Below are positions 9,361-18,432 of a stretch of 64,000 nucleotides of DNA, piece after piece. The notes beneath the pieces were generated by a model. The model saw only the letters and a program-made list of their open reading frames with translations. It was not told the DNA's origin and ran no database searches. The translations under genes were made by a program, and so were the position numbers. Every line of letters begins with the position of its first letter. The first letter of the stretch is position 1. Source of the stretch: Rhodobacter sp. (lineage in GTDB: Bacteria; Pseudomonadota; Alphaproteobacteria; Rhodobacterales; Rhodobacteraceae); NCBI GenBank assembly GCA_020637555.1, contig JACKKF010000002.1:124001-188000 (forward strand), written 5' to 3'.

Positions 9361-12300
9361 ATGAGCGATCCCCGATTCATCCATCTGCGCGTCCACACCG
9401 AGTATTCCCTGCTGGAAGGCGCGGTGCCGCTGAAATCCCTGATCAAGCTGTGCGAAAAGCGCGGCGTGCCGGCGATCGCCGTCACCGATACCAATGCGCT
9501 GTTCGCGGCGCTGGAATTCTCGGTTTCGGCGCAGGGCGCGGGTGTGCAGCCGATTGTCGGCTGTCAGATCGACGTGCAGCTGCCCCCGGGACAGCCCGGG
9601 GAACGGCCGCGTCCGGCCGCGCCACTGGTGCTGCTGGCGCAGTCCGAACGCGGCTATGAGAACCTGATGAAGCTGAATTCGTGCCTGTATCTGCGCACGG
9701 ATGGCGCCTTGCCGCATGTCACGCCCGACGAATTGTCACAGCATTCCGACGGGTTGATCTGCCTGTCCGGCGGGCCCGATGGCCTGATCGGCCGCGAAAT
9801 CCGCGAGGGGCGCGGCGCCCAGGCCCAAGCCCTGATGACCCGCCTTGCGGGGGTCTATCCCGGGCGGCTCTATGTGGAACTGCAACGCCACCCGGGCGAG
9901 GGCGGCGCCCTGACCGAGGCCGAGCAGGCGACCGAGCGCCCGTTCATCGAGATGGCGTATGCGATGGACCTGCCGCTGGTTGCCACGAACGACGTGCATT
10001 TCCCCGATGCCGGCATGTTCGAGGCCCACGATGCGCTGTTGTGCATCAAGGAGGGCGCCTATGTGGATCAGCAGACGCCCCGCCGGCGGCTGACGCCCCA
10101 GCATTACCTGAAATCGCCCGAAGAAATGGCGGCCCTGTTCGCCGATCTGCCCGAGGCGCTGGAAAACACGGTCGAGATCGCGCGCCGCTGCGCTTTTGCC
10201 GCCTACAAGCGCGCGCCGATCCTGCCGAAATTCGCCGATGACGAGGTCGACGAACTGCGCCGTCAGGCCTGGGCGGGGCTGAAGGACCGGCTGGCTGTCA
10301 TCCCGCATGCCGTCAGTGTCGAGGACTACGAGAAGCGGCTGGAATTCGAGCTGGGCATCATCGAGCAGATGGGCTTTCCCGGCTATTTCCTGATCGTGGC
10401 CGATTTCATCAAATGGTCCAAGGACAACGGCATCCCCGTGGGGCCCGGGCGGGGATCGGGCGCGGGGTCGCTGGTGGCCTATGCGCTGACGATCACCGAC
10501 CTCGACCCGTTGCGTTACAGCCTGCTGTTCGAACGCTTCCTGAACCCCGAGCGGGTGTCGATGCCCGACTTCGACATCGACTTCTGCATGGATCGGCGCG
10601 AGGAGACGATTCACTACGTTCAGGAGAAATACGGCCGGGAAAAGGTCGGGCAGATCATCACCTTCGGCGCGCTTCTGTCCAAGGCGGCGGTGCGCGACGT
10701 GGGGCGGGTCCTGCAGATGTCCTATGGCCAGGTGGACAAGCTCAGCAAGATGATCCCGGTCGAGGGGGTGAAACCCGTTTCGGTGACCAAGGCGCTGGCC
10801 GAGGAACCGCGCCTGCGCGAAGCCGCCAAGGAGGAAGTCGTCGCGCGCTTGCTGGATTACGCCGAAAAGATCGAGGGGTTGCTCAGGAACGCCTCGACCC
10901 ACGCCGCCGGGGTGGTGATCGGGGACCGGCCGCTGGATGCGCTGGTGCCGCTGTATCGCGATCCGCGTTCGGACATGCCGGCGACACAGTTCAACATGAA
11001 GTGGGTTGAGCAGGCCGGACTGGTCAAGTTCGACTTTCTGGGCCTCAAGACGCTGACGGTCATCCAGAACGCCATCGACCTGATCCACACCTCGGGACGG
11101 GATCTGCATGTGGGGCCGGGGGGTGACACGCTCTATGATCCGCCCAGGGGCGCCGAGAACCAGATCAACGCGATCCCTCTGGACGACCCCCGGACCTACA
11201 AGCTTTATGCCGAGGCCAAGACGGTCGCGGTCTTTCAGGTGGAAAGCTCGGGCATGATGGATGCGCTCAGGCGCATGAAACCCACCTGCATCGAGGACAT
11301 CGTGGCGCTGGTGGCGCTATACCGTCCCGGCCCGATGGAAAACATTCCCACCTATTGCGAGGTGAAGCACGGGCAGCGTCCGCTGGAATCGATCCATCCC
11401 ACCATCGACCACATCCTGGCCGAGACCCAGGGCATCATCGTCTATCAGGAACAGGTGATGCAGATCGCGCAGGTGATGGGCGGCTATTCCCTGGGGGGCG
11501 CCGACCTGCTCAGGCGCGCCATGGGCAAGAAGATCGCCGAGGAGATGGCCAAGGAGCGCCCCAAGTTCATCGAGGGGTGCAAGGCAACGCACGGGATCGA
11601 CGCCAAGAAGGCGGGCGAGGTGTTCGACCTGCTCGAAAAATTCGCGAACTACGGCTTCAACAAGTCGCACGCCGCCGCCTATGCCGTGGTCAGCTACCAG
11701 ACCGGCTGGCTCAAGGCGAACCACCCGGTGGAATTCATGGCCGCGGTCATGAACTGCGATATTCACCTGACCGACAAGCTGGCCGTCTACAAGCGCGAGG
11801 TGGACCGCATGGGCATCACCGTGGTCGCGCCCTGCGTGAACCGGTCGCTGGCCACGTTCAGCGTGGTGAATGGTGAACTCGTCTATGCGCTGGGCGCGCT
11901 GAAGAACGTCGGCGTCGAGGCGATGAAACTGATCGTGCAGGCGCGTGGCGAGCGCCCCTTTGCCGATCTCACCGATTTCGCGGCGCGGGTGGATCTGAAG
12001 AAGATCGGCAAGCGGCCTCTGGAAATGCTGGCGCGGGCCGGGGCCTTTGACGCCCTCGAACGCTCGCGCAAGCGGGTGTTCGATGCGCTTGACGGGTTGG
12101 GCGCCTATTCCGCCGCCGTGCACGAGGCCGCAGGGTCGGGCCAGTCCTCGCTGTTCTCGGGCGGCGACGACCTGCCGCCCCCGCGCCTGGGGGCCAAGGG
12201 CGACTGGCTGCCGATGGAGCGTCTCACGCATGAGCACGCGGCGATCGGGTTCTATCTGTCCGGTCACCCGCTGGACGATTATGCCGCCGCCCTGAAACGC

Positions 12301-12852
12301 AAGAAGATCGTGACGCTGGCAGAGCTGACCCAACTGGCCCGCGCCGGCGGCAAGGTCGAGCGGATCGCAGGATCCGTCTCGTCGCGGCAGGAACGCAAGT
12401 CGGCGCGCGGCAATCGGTTCGCCTTCGTGCAGCTATCGGATCCGACCGGGCTTTACGAGGTCACGGTGTTTTCGGAAACGCTGGAAGCGTCGCGCCAGTT
12501 TCTCGAGCCGGGGATGAACGTGGTCCTGACGGTCGAGGCGACGATGGAGGGCGACAGCCTCAAGCTGCTGGCACGCGGCGCGGCGCCCATCGACGATGTG
12601 GTGGCCGACGCGGGCGCGGCGGGGCTGAAGGTGCGCGTGGACACCGCCGCCGCGCTCGACGATCTGCGCGCGATCCTGGATCAGGCGGGCGGCGCCCCGC
12701 GCAAGGCCTATGGGCCGCTCATCCTGTGCGTGCCCAACCCCGAGGACGGCGGCGAGATCGAGATAGACCCTGGCCTCAGGATTCCGGTCACGCCGGTGCT
12801 GAAATCCGCCCTGCGCGCGGTCGAGGGCGTTCTCGAGGTCGAGGAGGTCTGA
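9361..12852 (+). CDS. dnaE: DNA polymerase III alpha subunit (replicative polymerase)
   Basis: Catalytic subunit of the chromosomal replicase, 1163 residues, full length for DnaE1. The N-terminal PHP domain starts at about residue 6 (HLRVHTEYSLLEGA). The polymerase core has GPGRGSGAGSLVAY near 361-374 and the metal-binding PDFDIDF with Asp403 and Asp405. The helix-hairpin-helix region follows, and an OB fold near 1000-1075 has VQLSDPTGLYEVTVF. The ATG at 9361 is the natural family start. The crotonase gene begins one base after the stop. Confidence 0.98.
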   Translation: MSDPRFIHLRVHTEYSLLEGAVPLKSLIKLCEKRGVPAIAVTDTNALFAALEFSVSAQGAGVQPIVGCQIDVQLPPGQPGERPRPAAPLVLLAQSERGYENLMKLNSCLYLRTDGALPHVTPDELSQHSDGLICLSGGPDGLIGREIREGRGAQAQALMTRLAGVYPGRLYVELQRHPGEGGALTEAEQATERPFIEMAYAMDLPLVATNDVHFPDAGMFEAHDALLCIKEGAYVDQQTPRRRLTPQHYLKSPEEMAALFADLPEALENTVEIARRCAFAAYKRAPILPKFADDEVDELRRQAWAGLKDRLAVIPHAVSVEDYEKRLEFELGIIEQMGFPGYFLIVADFIKWSKDNGIPVGPGRGSGAGSLVAYALTITDLDPLRYSLLFERFLNPERVSMPDFDIDFCMDRREETIHYVQEKYGREKVGQIITFGALLSKAAVRDVGRVLQMSYGQVDKLSKMIPVEGVKPVSVTKALAEEPRLREAAKEEVVARLLDYAEKIEGLLRNASTHAAGVVIGDRPLDALVPLYRDPRSDMPATQFNMKWVEQAGLVKFDFLGLKTLTVIQNAIDLIHTSGRDLHVGPGGDTLYDPPRGAENQINAIPLDDPRTYKLYAEAKTVAVFQVESSGMMDALRRMKPTCIEDIVALVALYRPGPMENIPTYCEVKHGQRPLESIHPTIDHILAETQGIIVYQEQVMQIAQVMGGYSLGGADLLRRAMGKKIAEEMAKERPKFIEGCKATHGIDAKKAGEVFDLLEKFANYGFNKSHAAAYAVVSYQTGWLKANHPVEFMAAVMNCDIHLTDKLAVYKREVDRMGITVVAPCVNRSLATFSVVNGELVYALGALKNVGVEAMKLIVQARGERPFADLTDFAARVDLKKIGKRPLEMLARAGAFDALERSRKRVFDALDGLGAYSAAVHEAAGSGQSSLFSGGDDLPPPRLGAKGDWLPMERLTHEHAAIGFYLSGHPLDDYAAALKRKKIVTLAELTQLARAGGKVERIAGSVSSRQERKSARGNRFAFVQLSDPTGLYEVTVFSETLEASRQFLEPGMNVVLTVEATMEGDSLKLLARGAAPIDDVVADAGAAGLKVRVDTAAALDDLRAILDQAGGAPRKAYGPLILCVPNPEDGGEIEIDPGLRIPVTPVLKSALRAVEGVLEVEEV

Positions 12853-12853
12853 C

Positions 12854-13645
12854 ATGCTTTCCATCGAGACCCGGGACCGCGTGCGGATCGTCACCCTGTC
12901 CCGGCCCGAGGCCCGCAATGCCGTCAACCCGGCGCTGGCGCGCGCGCTCTTTGCCGCGATGCGTGACGTCGAGGCGGACGAAGGCGTGGATGTCGCGATT
13001 CTGACCGGCGCGGCGGGCACGTTCTGTGCGGGATTCGATCTGAAATCGGTTGCCGGGGCCGAAGGCGCCGCCTGGATCGCCGGTCTGGACATTGCGCCCG
13101 ACTGGGACCCGATCGCGCAGCCGATCCCGGGGCCGATGGGGCCGACGCGCCTGATGCTGTCCAAGCCGGTGATCGCCGCCATCGAAGGCTACGCGGTCGC
13201 AGGAGGAATGGAGCTGGCGCTCTGGTGCGATCTGCGGGTCGTGGCCGAGGACGCGCAATTCGGTGTCTTCTGCCGACGTTGGGGGGTGCCGCTGATCGAT
13301 GGCGGCACCGTGCGCCTGCCGCGTCTGGTGGGGCAGGGGCGCGCGAACGACCTGATCCTCACCGGTCGGCCGGTCGGCGCAACCGAGGCGCAGCAAATCG
13401 GCCTTGCCGACCGGGTGACGGCGCCGGGTGGCGCGCTGGGCGCGGCCCTGGACCTTGCGCGCACGCTCACGGGCTTTCCGCAGGGCTGCCTCAGGGCCGA
13501 TTTCCTGTCTGGCCGGATGGCGCCGGCAGAGCTTTCGGCCGCGCTGCGCCGGGAATGGCACAGCGCCGGCATGGTTCTGGCCGAGGGGGTCGCCGGCGCC
13601 ACCCGGTTTTCCGGCGGGGCCGGACGTGGCGGCCGGTTCGACTGA
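12854..13645 (+). CDS. enoyl-CoA hydratase/isomerase (crotonase) family protein
   Basis: Crotonase-fold enzyme of 263 residues acting on an acyl-CoA or similar thioester; the substrate cannot be read from sequence. The two oxyanion-hole segments are visible: TFCAGFDLK near 55-63 and EGYAVAGGMELAL near 109-121. GVPLIDGGTVRLPRL follows, a form common in PaaG/crotonase-like proteins of this length. The start ATG 12854-12856 has GAGGAGG formed by the last dnaE codons, so it is translationally linked to dnaE. A functional link to replication is unlikely; the pair is probably just co-transcribed. Confidence 0.9.
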   Translation: MLSIETRDRVRIVTLSRPEARNAVNPALARALFAAMRDVEADEGVDVAILTGAAGTFCAGFDLKSVAGAEGAAWIAGLDIAPDWDPIAQPIPGPMGPTRLMLSKPVIAAIEGYAVAGGMELALWCDLRVVAEDAQFGVFCRRWGVPLIDGGTVRLPRLVGQGRANDLILTGRPVGATEAQQIGLADRVTAPGGALGAALDLARTLTGFPQGCLRADFLSGRMAPAELSAALRREWHSAGMVLAEGVAGATRFSGGAGRGGRFD

Positions 13646-13711
13646 CCGCGCGCGCCATCCGCGCCCGGGGCCTGCACCGGTTGCGCGGGGCGGCGGTCCC
13701 GGCCCGGGCCG

Positions 13712-14350
13712 CTAACGCAACGCGCGGGCCTCGCGCGCCAGCCCCTCGATCCCGGCCCAGTCACGGGACCTGAGCGCCGCGGCGGGTGCGACCCAGCTTC
13801 CGCCGACACAGACCACGTTGGGCAGCGCCAGATAGGCGCCCGCGTTGCCCGCGTCGATGCCGCCGGTCGGACAGAACCGCGCCATGGGCAACGGGCCATT
13901 CAGCGCCTTCAGAAGCGCGGCGCCCCCGGCGGGCCCGGCGGGAAACAGCTTCATCATGCGGTAGCCCTGTTCCAGCAGGGTCATCACCTCGGTCGCGGTC
14001 GCCGCGCCGGGCAGCAGCGGCAGGTCCAGCGCGGTGCAGGCGCCGATCAGCGCCGGCGTGGCGCCCGGCGACACGGCAAAGGTCGCGCCGGCAGCCCGCG
14101 CGCGTTCGGCGTCATGCGCGCTCAGCACCGTGCCCGCGCCGACCCGTGCGCCCGGCACCCGCGCCATGGCGGAAATGGCGTCCAGCGCGCAGGGCGTGCG
14201 CAGCGTCACCTCCAGAACCGGCAACCCGCCGGCCACCAGCGCGCGTGCCAGGGGCTCGGCATGGGCGGGATCGTCGATCACCAGCACCGGAATCACCGGC
14301 GCCATGCGGCACAGGGCCTGGGTCGCGTGGCTTTGCAGGGCAGGGGTCAT
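13712..14350 (-). CDS. eda: 2-dehydro-3-deoxyphosphogluconate (KDPG) aldolase
   Basis: Class I aldolase of the Entner-Doudoroff pathway, splitting KDPG to pyruvate and glyceraldehyde-3-phosphate; 212 residues, the family length. Visible features are IPVLVIDD near 19, the catalytic Glu in VLEVTLRT near 46, and the Schiff-base Lys in MMKLFPAG near 134-141 followed by CPTGGI. The start is ATG 14348-14350; upstream in-frame sequence is the iclR gene in another frame. It lies 43 bases after iclR on the same strand and is convergent with the crotonase gene. No edd is present, so it may work with an edd elsewhere or on a related 2-keto-3-deoxy acid. Confidence 0.93.
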   Translation of the reverse strand: MTPALQSHATQALCRMAPVIPVLVIDDPAHAEPLARALVAGGLPVLEVTLRTPCALDAISAMARVPGARVGAGTVLSAHDAERARAAGATFAVSPGATPALIGACTALDLPLLPGAATATEVMTLLEQGYRMMKLFPAGPAGGAALLKALNGPLPMARFCPTGGIDAGNAGAYLALPNVVCVGGSWVAPAAALRSRDWAGIEGLAREARALR

Positions 14351-14393
14351 GGGGCACCTCGGTCTCTGTCCGGCGCGAAAGGGTTGCGCCCGC

Positions 14394-15197
14394 TCATCCG
14401 GAATGGCCCAGGCCGCGCGAAATTTCCGCCGCCGCCGCGCAGACACGCGATTCGATCGCAGCGGCCTGGGGCGTGTCGGGCACGAACCGGCCTTCGGGTC
14501 CGGTGACATTGACGGCCGCCACGACCCGCCCGCGATGATCGCGGATCGGTGCCGCGCAGGATCCGATGCCGCGCTCGAAGTTGCCGGCGCTCCAGGCGGC
14601 GCCGCGGGTGCGATCGGCCTGGATCTGCGCGCGCAAGGCACCGAGCGTGGTCGCGGTCTTGTCGGTCGCCTTGTCCAGGACGGCATCGGCATAGAGCCGG
14701 TCCAGATCGTCGGGCGGCAGATGGCCCAGCAGCACGCGGCCCACGGTGGTTGCATGGGCGGGCAGGCGCGAGCCCTCGCGCACGTTCGACACAAGATGCG
14801 TGTTCGGCGTTTCGCGCAGCAGATAGATGATGTCGCGCCCGTCCAGCACCCCCAGATGCGAGGACAGCCCCAGGTCCGCCGCCAGGCGCGCCATGACCGG
14901 CTGCGCCACGCGCACCACGTCGCGCGATTTCAGCGCCTCGGCGGCCAGCACGATCATCCCCGGGCCCAGTTGCCAGCTCAGCCCGTCATCGACCGATTCG
15001 ATCATGCGCTCGGCCTCGAGCGTGTGCAGCAGGCGGATCAGCGTGGTGCGGTTGATCCCCAGTTCTCGCGCCGTGGCCGAGGCATTGCGGCAGCGCCCGC
15101 CGCCGGCGATGTGGCGCAGCAGCGTAAAGGCGCGATGCACCGGCGGCACCGAATAGGCGGTGCCGGAATCAGACTCGGTCAGGTCGGGATCGGACAC
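14394..15197 (-). CDS. IclR-family transcriptional regulator
   Basis: DNA-binding regulator, 267 residues from GTG 15195-15197. The winged HTH is at about residues 20-75 ([26 protein letters not shown]) and the IclR effector domain from about 90 to the end. The frame is open further upstream, but a promoter (15227-15255) places the transcript start near 15220. The GTG is therefore the first usable start, with AAGG nine bases before it. It is divergent from the 15418-29566 catabolic operon, which it probably controls. It may also co-regulate eda downstream. From memory, a similar gene set in Pseudomonas aeruginosa (around PA3504-PA3514) also has an IclR gene. Confidence 0.92.
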   Translation of the reverse strand: MSDPDLTESDSGTAYSVPPVHRAFTLLRHIAGGGRCRNASATARELGINRTTLIRLLHTLEAERMIESVDDGLSWQLGPGMIVLAAEALKSRDVVRVAQPVMARLAADLGLSSHLGVLDGRDIIYLLRETPNTHLVSNVREGSRLPAHATTVGRVLLGHLPPDDLDRLYADAVLDKATDKTATTLGALRAQIQADRTRGAAWSAGNFERGIGSCAAPIRDHRGRVVAAVNVTGPEGRFVPDTPQAAAIESRVCAAAAEISRGLGHSG

Positions 15198-15207
15198 GGT
15201 CAGAACC

Positions 15208-15219
15208 TTCAATATTGAA
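15208..15219. promoter_or_regulatory. perfect palindrome TTCAATATTGAA, candidate IclR autoregulatory operator
   Basis: A 12-base perfect palindrome just downstream of the predicted iclR transcription start and 10 bases before the GTG. It is AT-rich in very GC-rich DNA. Read on the minus strand as TGTTCAATATTGAA it shares TGTTCA with the second candidate site at 15353-15373, as expected if one protein binds both. Confidence 0.55.
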
Positions 15220-15226
15220 CAGTGCC

Positions 15227-15255
15227 AGCATAGAAGCATCGCCCCGCCGCCGCAA
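15227..15255 (-). promoter_or_regulatory. candidate sigma-70 promoter of iclR
   Basis: On the minus strand TTGCGG (15250-15255) and TATGCT (15227-15232) are separated by exactly 17 bases. Transcription would start near 15220, next to the palindrome 15208-15219, giving a leader of about 23 bases to the GTG start. Confidence 0.5.
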
Positions 15256-15319
15256 TCCGCCGGGGATGCATGGAATTTGAGCGGTTTACGACAGATCGGC
15301 CGCGCGCCTGACTTTTTTC

Positions 15320-15348
15320 TTGACCGGCGCGCTGGCTGTGCCAATAAT
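15320..15348 (+). promoter_or_regulatory. candidate sigma-70 promoter of the catabolic operon
   Basis: TTGACC (15320-15325) and AATAAT (15343-15348) with a 17-base spacer, in an AT-rich patch. Transcription would start around 15355, inside the imperfect palindrome 15353-15373. That is a classic repressor position. The leader to the first ATG is about 63 bases. Confidence 0.55.
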
Positions 15349-15352
15349 GAAC

Positions 15353-15373
15353 GTGTTGTTAAAATATGAACAC
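15353..15373. promoter_or_regulatory. imperfect palindrome GTGTT-N11-AACAC at the operon start, candidate IclR operator
   Basis: Outer arms of five matching bases with two further matching pairs inside (TA at positions 8-9 mirrored by TA at 13-14). It overlaps the predicted +1 of the catabolic operon and shares TGTTCA with the palindrome next to iclR on the complementary strand. Confidence 0.45.
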
Positions 15374-15417
15374 ATCAGGCGCCCCGCCGCCGCCCCCTGC
15401 AGAACCGAGGATCCCCG

Positions 15418-15720
15418 ATGGACAGCTTCAAGGACCGCCTCTCGCAACGCGCCCGCGATACCAGCCGCCCGGCGCTGGCCCATCAGTCGCTTGGCCGCCC
15501 CTTGACGCAGGCCGAGGCCGCCCTGGCCGCCGCGATGATGGAGATCATGGGCCAGAACGAGCGCGACTTTGCCAAGGTGGCCGAGGGGCTGGCGGCGCGC
15601 GCGCTGCCCGCGCCCGTGTCCGGCCGAACCGACTGGGACGAGGCGCTGCTGGCGGCCGAATTGTCCGCGCTGAACGCCGATCTGGACGCAGCCTATCTGG
15701 ACAACGGTTATGGCGCTTGA
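15418..15720 (+). CDS. hypothetical protein, first gene of the catabolic operon
   Basis: I do not recognise this 100-residue protein. It is soluble, without signal or membrane segment, probably all helical, rich in Ala, Leu and acidic residues, with two conspicuous Asp/Glu-rich C-terminal helices. The ATG at 15418 follows GAGG at a good distance. Its end overlaps the start of the ATPase gene by 11 bases, so it is coupled to the transporter. The same CGAGGATCCCCGATG start context recurs at the permease gene (17595). Position suggests a role with the importer or as a pathway accessory, but nothing in the sequence shows it. Confidence 0.75.
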   Translation: MDSFKDRLSQRARDTSRPALAHQSLGRPLTQAEAALAAAMMEIMGQNERDFAKVAEGLAARALPAPVSGRTDWDEALLAAELSALNADLDAAYLDNGYGA

Positions 15721-16480
15721 ATTCACCGGCGTCACCAAGACCTTCACCTTGCCCGACGGCAAGGACCTGACCGCCGTGCGTGACATCAACTTCACCGTGG
15801 GGCAGGGCGAGTTTGTCTCGGTCGTCGGGCCATCGGGCTGCGGCAAGTCCACGATCCTCAGCATGACCGCGGGGCTTTACCAGCCGACCAGCGGCGCGGT
15901 GCGCGTGTCGGGCGAGGTCGTGACCAAGCCCAACCCGCATGTCGGTTTCATGCTGCAAAAGGATCTGCTGCTGCCCTGGCGGACGATCATCAAGAATGTC
16001 GAATTCGGTCTGGAATCGCGCGGCGTGCCCAAGGCCGAGCGCCGCGAGCGGGCGCTGTTCGAACTGGACCGCTGCCACCTGAAGGGGTTCGAGGATCACT
16101 ATCCCTATCAGCTGTCCGGCGGGATGCGCCAGCGCGCCGCGTTGGCGCGGACGCTGGCCATCGACCCGGCGATCATTCTGCTGGACGAGCCGTTCTCGGC
16201 GCTGGATGCGCAGACCAAGCTTCTGATCCAGAACAGTTTTGCCGAAACCATCCAGGAAGCCGGGATCACCACGCTGCTGATCACCCACGACCTGAGCGAG
16301 GCGGTCATCATGTCCGACCGCGTTCTGGTTCTGTCGGAACGGCCCGGCACGGTGATGCGCGAGATCCCCATCGACCTGCCCGATCGCGCCCATCCGCTGA
16401 AGCGTCGCCAGATGCCCGAAATCCATCAGCACGCCAGCGAAATCTTCACGCTGCTGCGCCTCGACCAGCGCGCGGCCTGA
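15710..16480 (+). CDS. ABC transporter ATP-binding protein, NitT/TauT type
   Basis: Cytoplasmic ATPase of an importer, 256 residues, one ABC domain. Walker A GPSGCGKST is near 40-48, the signature LSGGMRQRAALAR near 136-148 and Walker B IILLDEPFSALD near 155-166. The closest groups are nitrate/sulfonate/taurine and pyrimidine-precursor transporters. The start overlaps the preceding small gene. It works with the binding protein and permease that follow to bring the pathway substrate into the cell. Confidence 0.95.
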   Translation: MALEFTGVTKTFTLPDGKDLTAVRDINFTVGQGEFVSVVGPSGCGKSTILSMTAGLYQPTSGAVRVSGEVVTKPNPHVGFMLQKDLLLPWRTIIKNVEFGLESRGVPKAERRERALFELDRCHLKGFEDHYPYQLSGGMRQRAALARTLAIDPAIILLDEPFSALDAQTKLLIQNSFAETIQEAGITTLLITHDLSEAVIMSDRVLVLSERPGTVMREIPIDLPDRAHPLKRRQMPEIHQHASEIFTLLRLDQRAA

Positions 16481-16510
16481 CGCAACGACCAACCAACGGG
16501 AGAATGAACC

Positions 16511-17488
16511 ATGAAAAAGACTTTCCTCGGCCTCGCCGTCGCTGCCGGTCTGGCGGTTTCGGCCATGGCCGCTTCGGCGCAGACCGCCGTGACCTATCTG
16601 TTCCCGGCGCCCGATTTCCTGCCGGCCTTTGCGCCGTTCCATCTGGCGTTGGGCAAGGGCTATTACGCTGACGCGGGGCTGGATGTGACCTTCCGCACCG
16701 GTCAGGGCGGCGCCGATGTTGCCACGCAGGTCGCGGTCGGCAACGCCGATCTCGGCGGCGGCATGGGGGACACGGCGCTGATCGTGCGCGCGAACGGCCT
16801 GGCCATCCGCGGCGTCGCGCTGCTGGGCGGGCAGGGGATCACCCATGTGGCCTGGCGCAACGATCGCAACATCAACGGGATCGCCGATCTGCGTGGCCGG
16901 TCGATCGGTGTGATCGGCTTCCAGGACACCACCTTCTACAACCTGCTGGCGGTGCTGGCGACCGAGGGGATCGGGCGTTCGGACGCCGATATCCAGGGGC
17001 TTGGCCCGGGCGGGATCATCCAGAACATGATCGGCGGCGGCATCGACGCAATGTCGGGCGTGCCGGAATGGATCGTCGCGATCCAGGATGCGGGCGTCGA
17101 CCTGACGGTGATGCCGGCGCGCGACTATTTCCCGTCGCAGGCGCAGGCGATTATCGCCTCGGACGCCTATATCGCCAGCCACCCCGAGGCCGTTCAGGGC
17201 TTTGTCGGTGCGACGCTGCACGCGGTGCGTGACATCATGGCCGATCCGCACCAGGCCGCGCTGGACTATGTCGCGCTGGTGCCGCGTCACGCCGAGAACG
17301 TCGATCAGATCGAACGGATCATGCGCATGTATGTGGACAGCGTCTATGCGCCCGATGGCGACCGCCCGCTGGGCGCCTTCGATCCGGCCCAGCTGCAAGC
17401 CGCAGACGACTTCTATGTCGCCAATGACCTGGTCACCGCGGCCGTCCCGGTCGAGGACGCCTACACCAACCAGTTCATCGCGCAGTAA
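16511..17488 (+). CDS. ABC transporter substrate-binding protein, NMT1/THI5-like
   Basis: Periplasmic binding protein, 325 residues. The N-terminal signal peptide has KK, a hydrophobic core and cleavage after ASA near residue 23. The mature part has the NMT1/SsuA-like fold: FHLALGKGYYADAGLDVTF near 45-63, then the GGADVATQVAVGNADLG segment. Ligands in this family are small planar or charged molecules (pyrimidine precursors, sulfonates, nitrate, aromatic acids), and the exact ligand cannot be read. GGGAGA precedes the ATG. A strong hairpin follows the gene, fitting its need for higher expression than the permease. Confidence 0.93.
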   Translation: MKKTFLGLAVAAGLAVSAMAASAQTAVTYLFPAPDFLPAFAPFHLALGKGYYADAGLDVTFRTGQGGADVATQVAVGNADLGGGMGDTALIVRANGLAIRGVALLGGQGITHVAWRNDRNINGIADLRGRSIGVIGFQDTTFYNLLAVLATEGIGRSDADIQGLGPGGIIQNMIGGGIDAMSGVPEWIVAIQDAGVDLTVMPARDYFPSQAQAIIASDAYIASHPEAVQGFVGATLHAVRDIMADPHQAALDYVALVPRHAENVDQIERIMRMYVDSVYAPDGDRPLGAFDPAQLQAADDFYVANDLVTAAVPVEDAYTNQFIAQ

Positions 17489-17502
17489 GCCTGCGACCAC
17501 GT

Positions 17503-17543
17503 CCCCGCCGCTGTCACGCCGTCGGTTTCCGATGGCGGCGGGG
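17503..17543 (+). promoter_or_regulatory. strong stem-loop between binding-protein and permease genes
   Basis: CCCCGCCGC at 17503-17511 pairs perfectly with GCGGCGGGG at 17535-17543, and a second stem lies inside (CGCC.TCGG against CCGA.GGCG). There is no T run after it, so it is more likely an mRNA-stabilising or partial-termination element that keeps the binding-protein message more abundant than the downstream genes. Confidence 0.6.
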
Positions 17544-17594
17544 AAGCCTTGCCTGCCGACAGGCGCCCAGCTTCCGAACCCCCGAGGATCCCCG

Positions 17595-18362
17595 ATGTCG
17601 CAAGCCTCCACGCAGAAACTCGTCGCCGTGGCGATCCTGGCGCTGCTCTTGCTGATCTGGCAGTTCCTGCCGCCGGCCCTGGGCGTGCCGAAATACATCG
17701 TGCCCACCGTGTCCGACATGCTGACCGAACTGGGCCGCATGTATCGCCGCGAGAACCTGATCGCGAATGTCGCCTCGACCGCGATCTTCACGGTGCTGGG
17801 GTTTGCCATCGGGTCGGCGCTGGGGGCGGCCATCGGCTATCTTCTGGGCCTGTCCGCGTTCTGGGAGCGCGTGCTTTCGCCCTATATCCTGGCGCTGCAG
17901 ATCGCGCCCAAGGTTGCCTTTGCCCCGCTGTTCATCATGTGGTTCGGCTACAATTCCACGCCGAAGCTTCTGGTCACGGTGCTGATTGTCTTTTTCCCCG
18001 TGCTGGTGAACGTGCTGGCGGCGATGAAGACCGTCGACCGCGACATGGTCAACCTGGCGCGCGCCTATTCGCTGAACCGTTGGGAAATCTTCAAGAAGGT
18101 CGAATTCCCGTCGACCCTGCCGAACCTGATGGCGGGACTGCGCATCGCCTCGACCCTGGCCGTGATCGGGGTGACGGTGGGCGAGCTGGTCGGCGGGAAC
18201 ACCGGCCTCGGCTTTCTCATCAGCTACGGCGGCGGGCAGGCCAATGCGGCGATGGTGTTCAATGCGATCGTGCTGCTGACGATCATCGGCATCGTCCTCT
18301 ATTCGGTCCTGGTCTGGGCCGAAGAGCGGCTGCTGCACTACATCCCGAAAAAGGACCACTGA
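17595..18362 (+). CDS. ABC transporter permease, NitT/TauT type
   Basis: Inner-membrane permease, 255 residues, with about six membrane segments (the first near residues 9-25) and the cytoplasmic EAA-type loop LARAYSLNRWEIFKKVEFPSTLP split around 152-175. It belongs with the ATPase and the NMT1-like binding protein. The real start is ATG 17595, preceded by GAGG. The longer open frame upstream covers the intergenic hairpin and the end of the binding-protein gene. Confidence 0.94.
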   Translation: MSQASTQKLVAVAILALLLLIWQFLPPALGVPKYIVPTVSDMLTELGRMYRRENLIANVASTAIFTVLGFAIGSALGAAIGYLLGLSAFWERVLSPYILALQIAPKVAFAPLFIMWFGYNSTPKLLVTVLIVFFPVLVNVLAAMKTVDRDMVNLARAYSLNRWEIFKKVEFPSTLPNLMAGLRIASTLAVIGVTVGELVGGNTGLGFLISYGGGQANAAMVFNAIVLLTIIGIVLYSVLVWAEERLLHYIPKKDH

Positions 18363-18432
18363 TTTTCCGTTGTTTTCCGATGCGGCCAGCCCTGACAGCC
18401 CGCCGCGCACCCCGAACCCGCAGGAGTTATCC

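Noticed and set aside
15404..17597. Repeated start context CGAGGATCCCCGATG at 15418 and 17595, considered as a mobile or duplicated element.
   Set aside because: The match is limited to the ribosome-binding region and start codon. No longer similarity or flanking repeats, so it is most likely similar translation signals.
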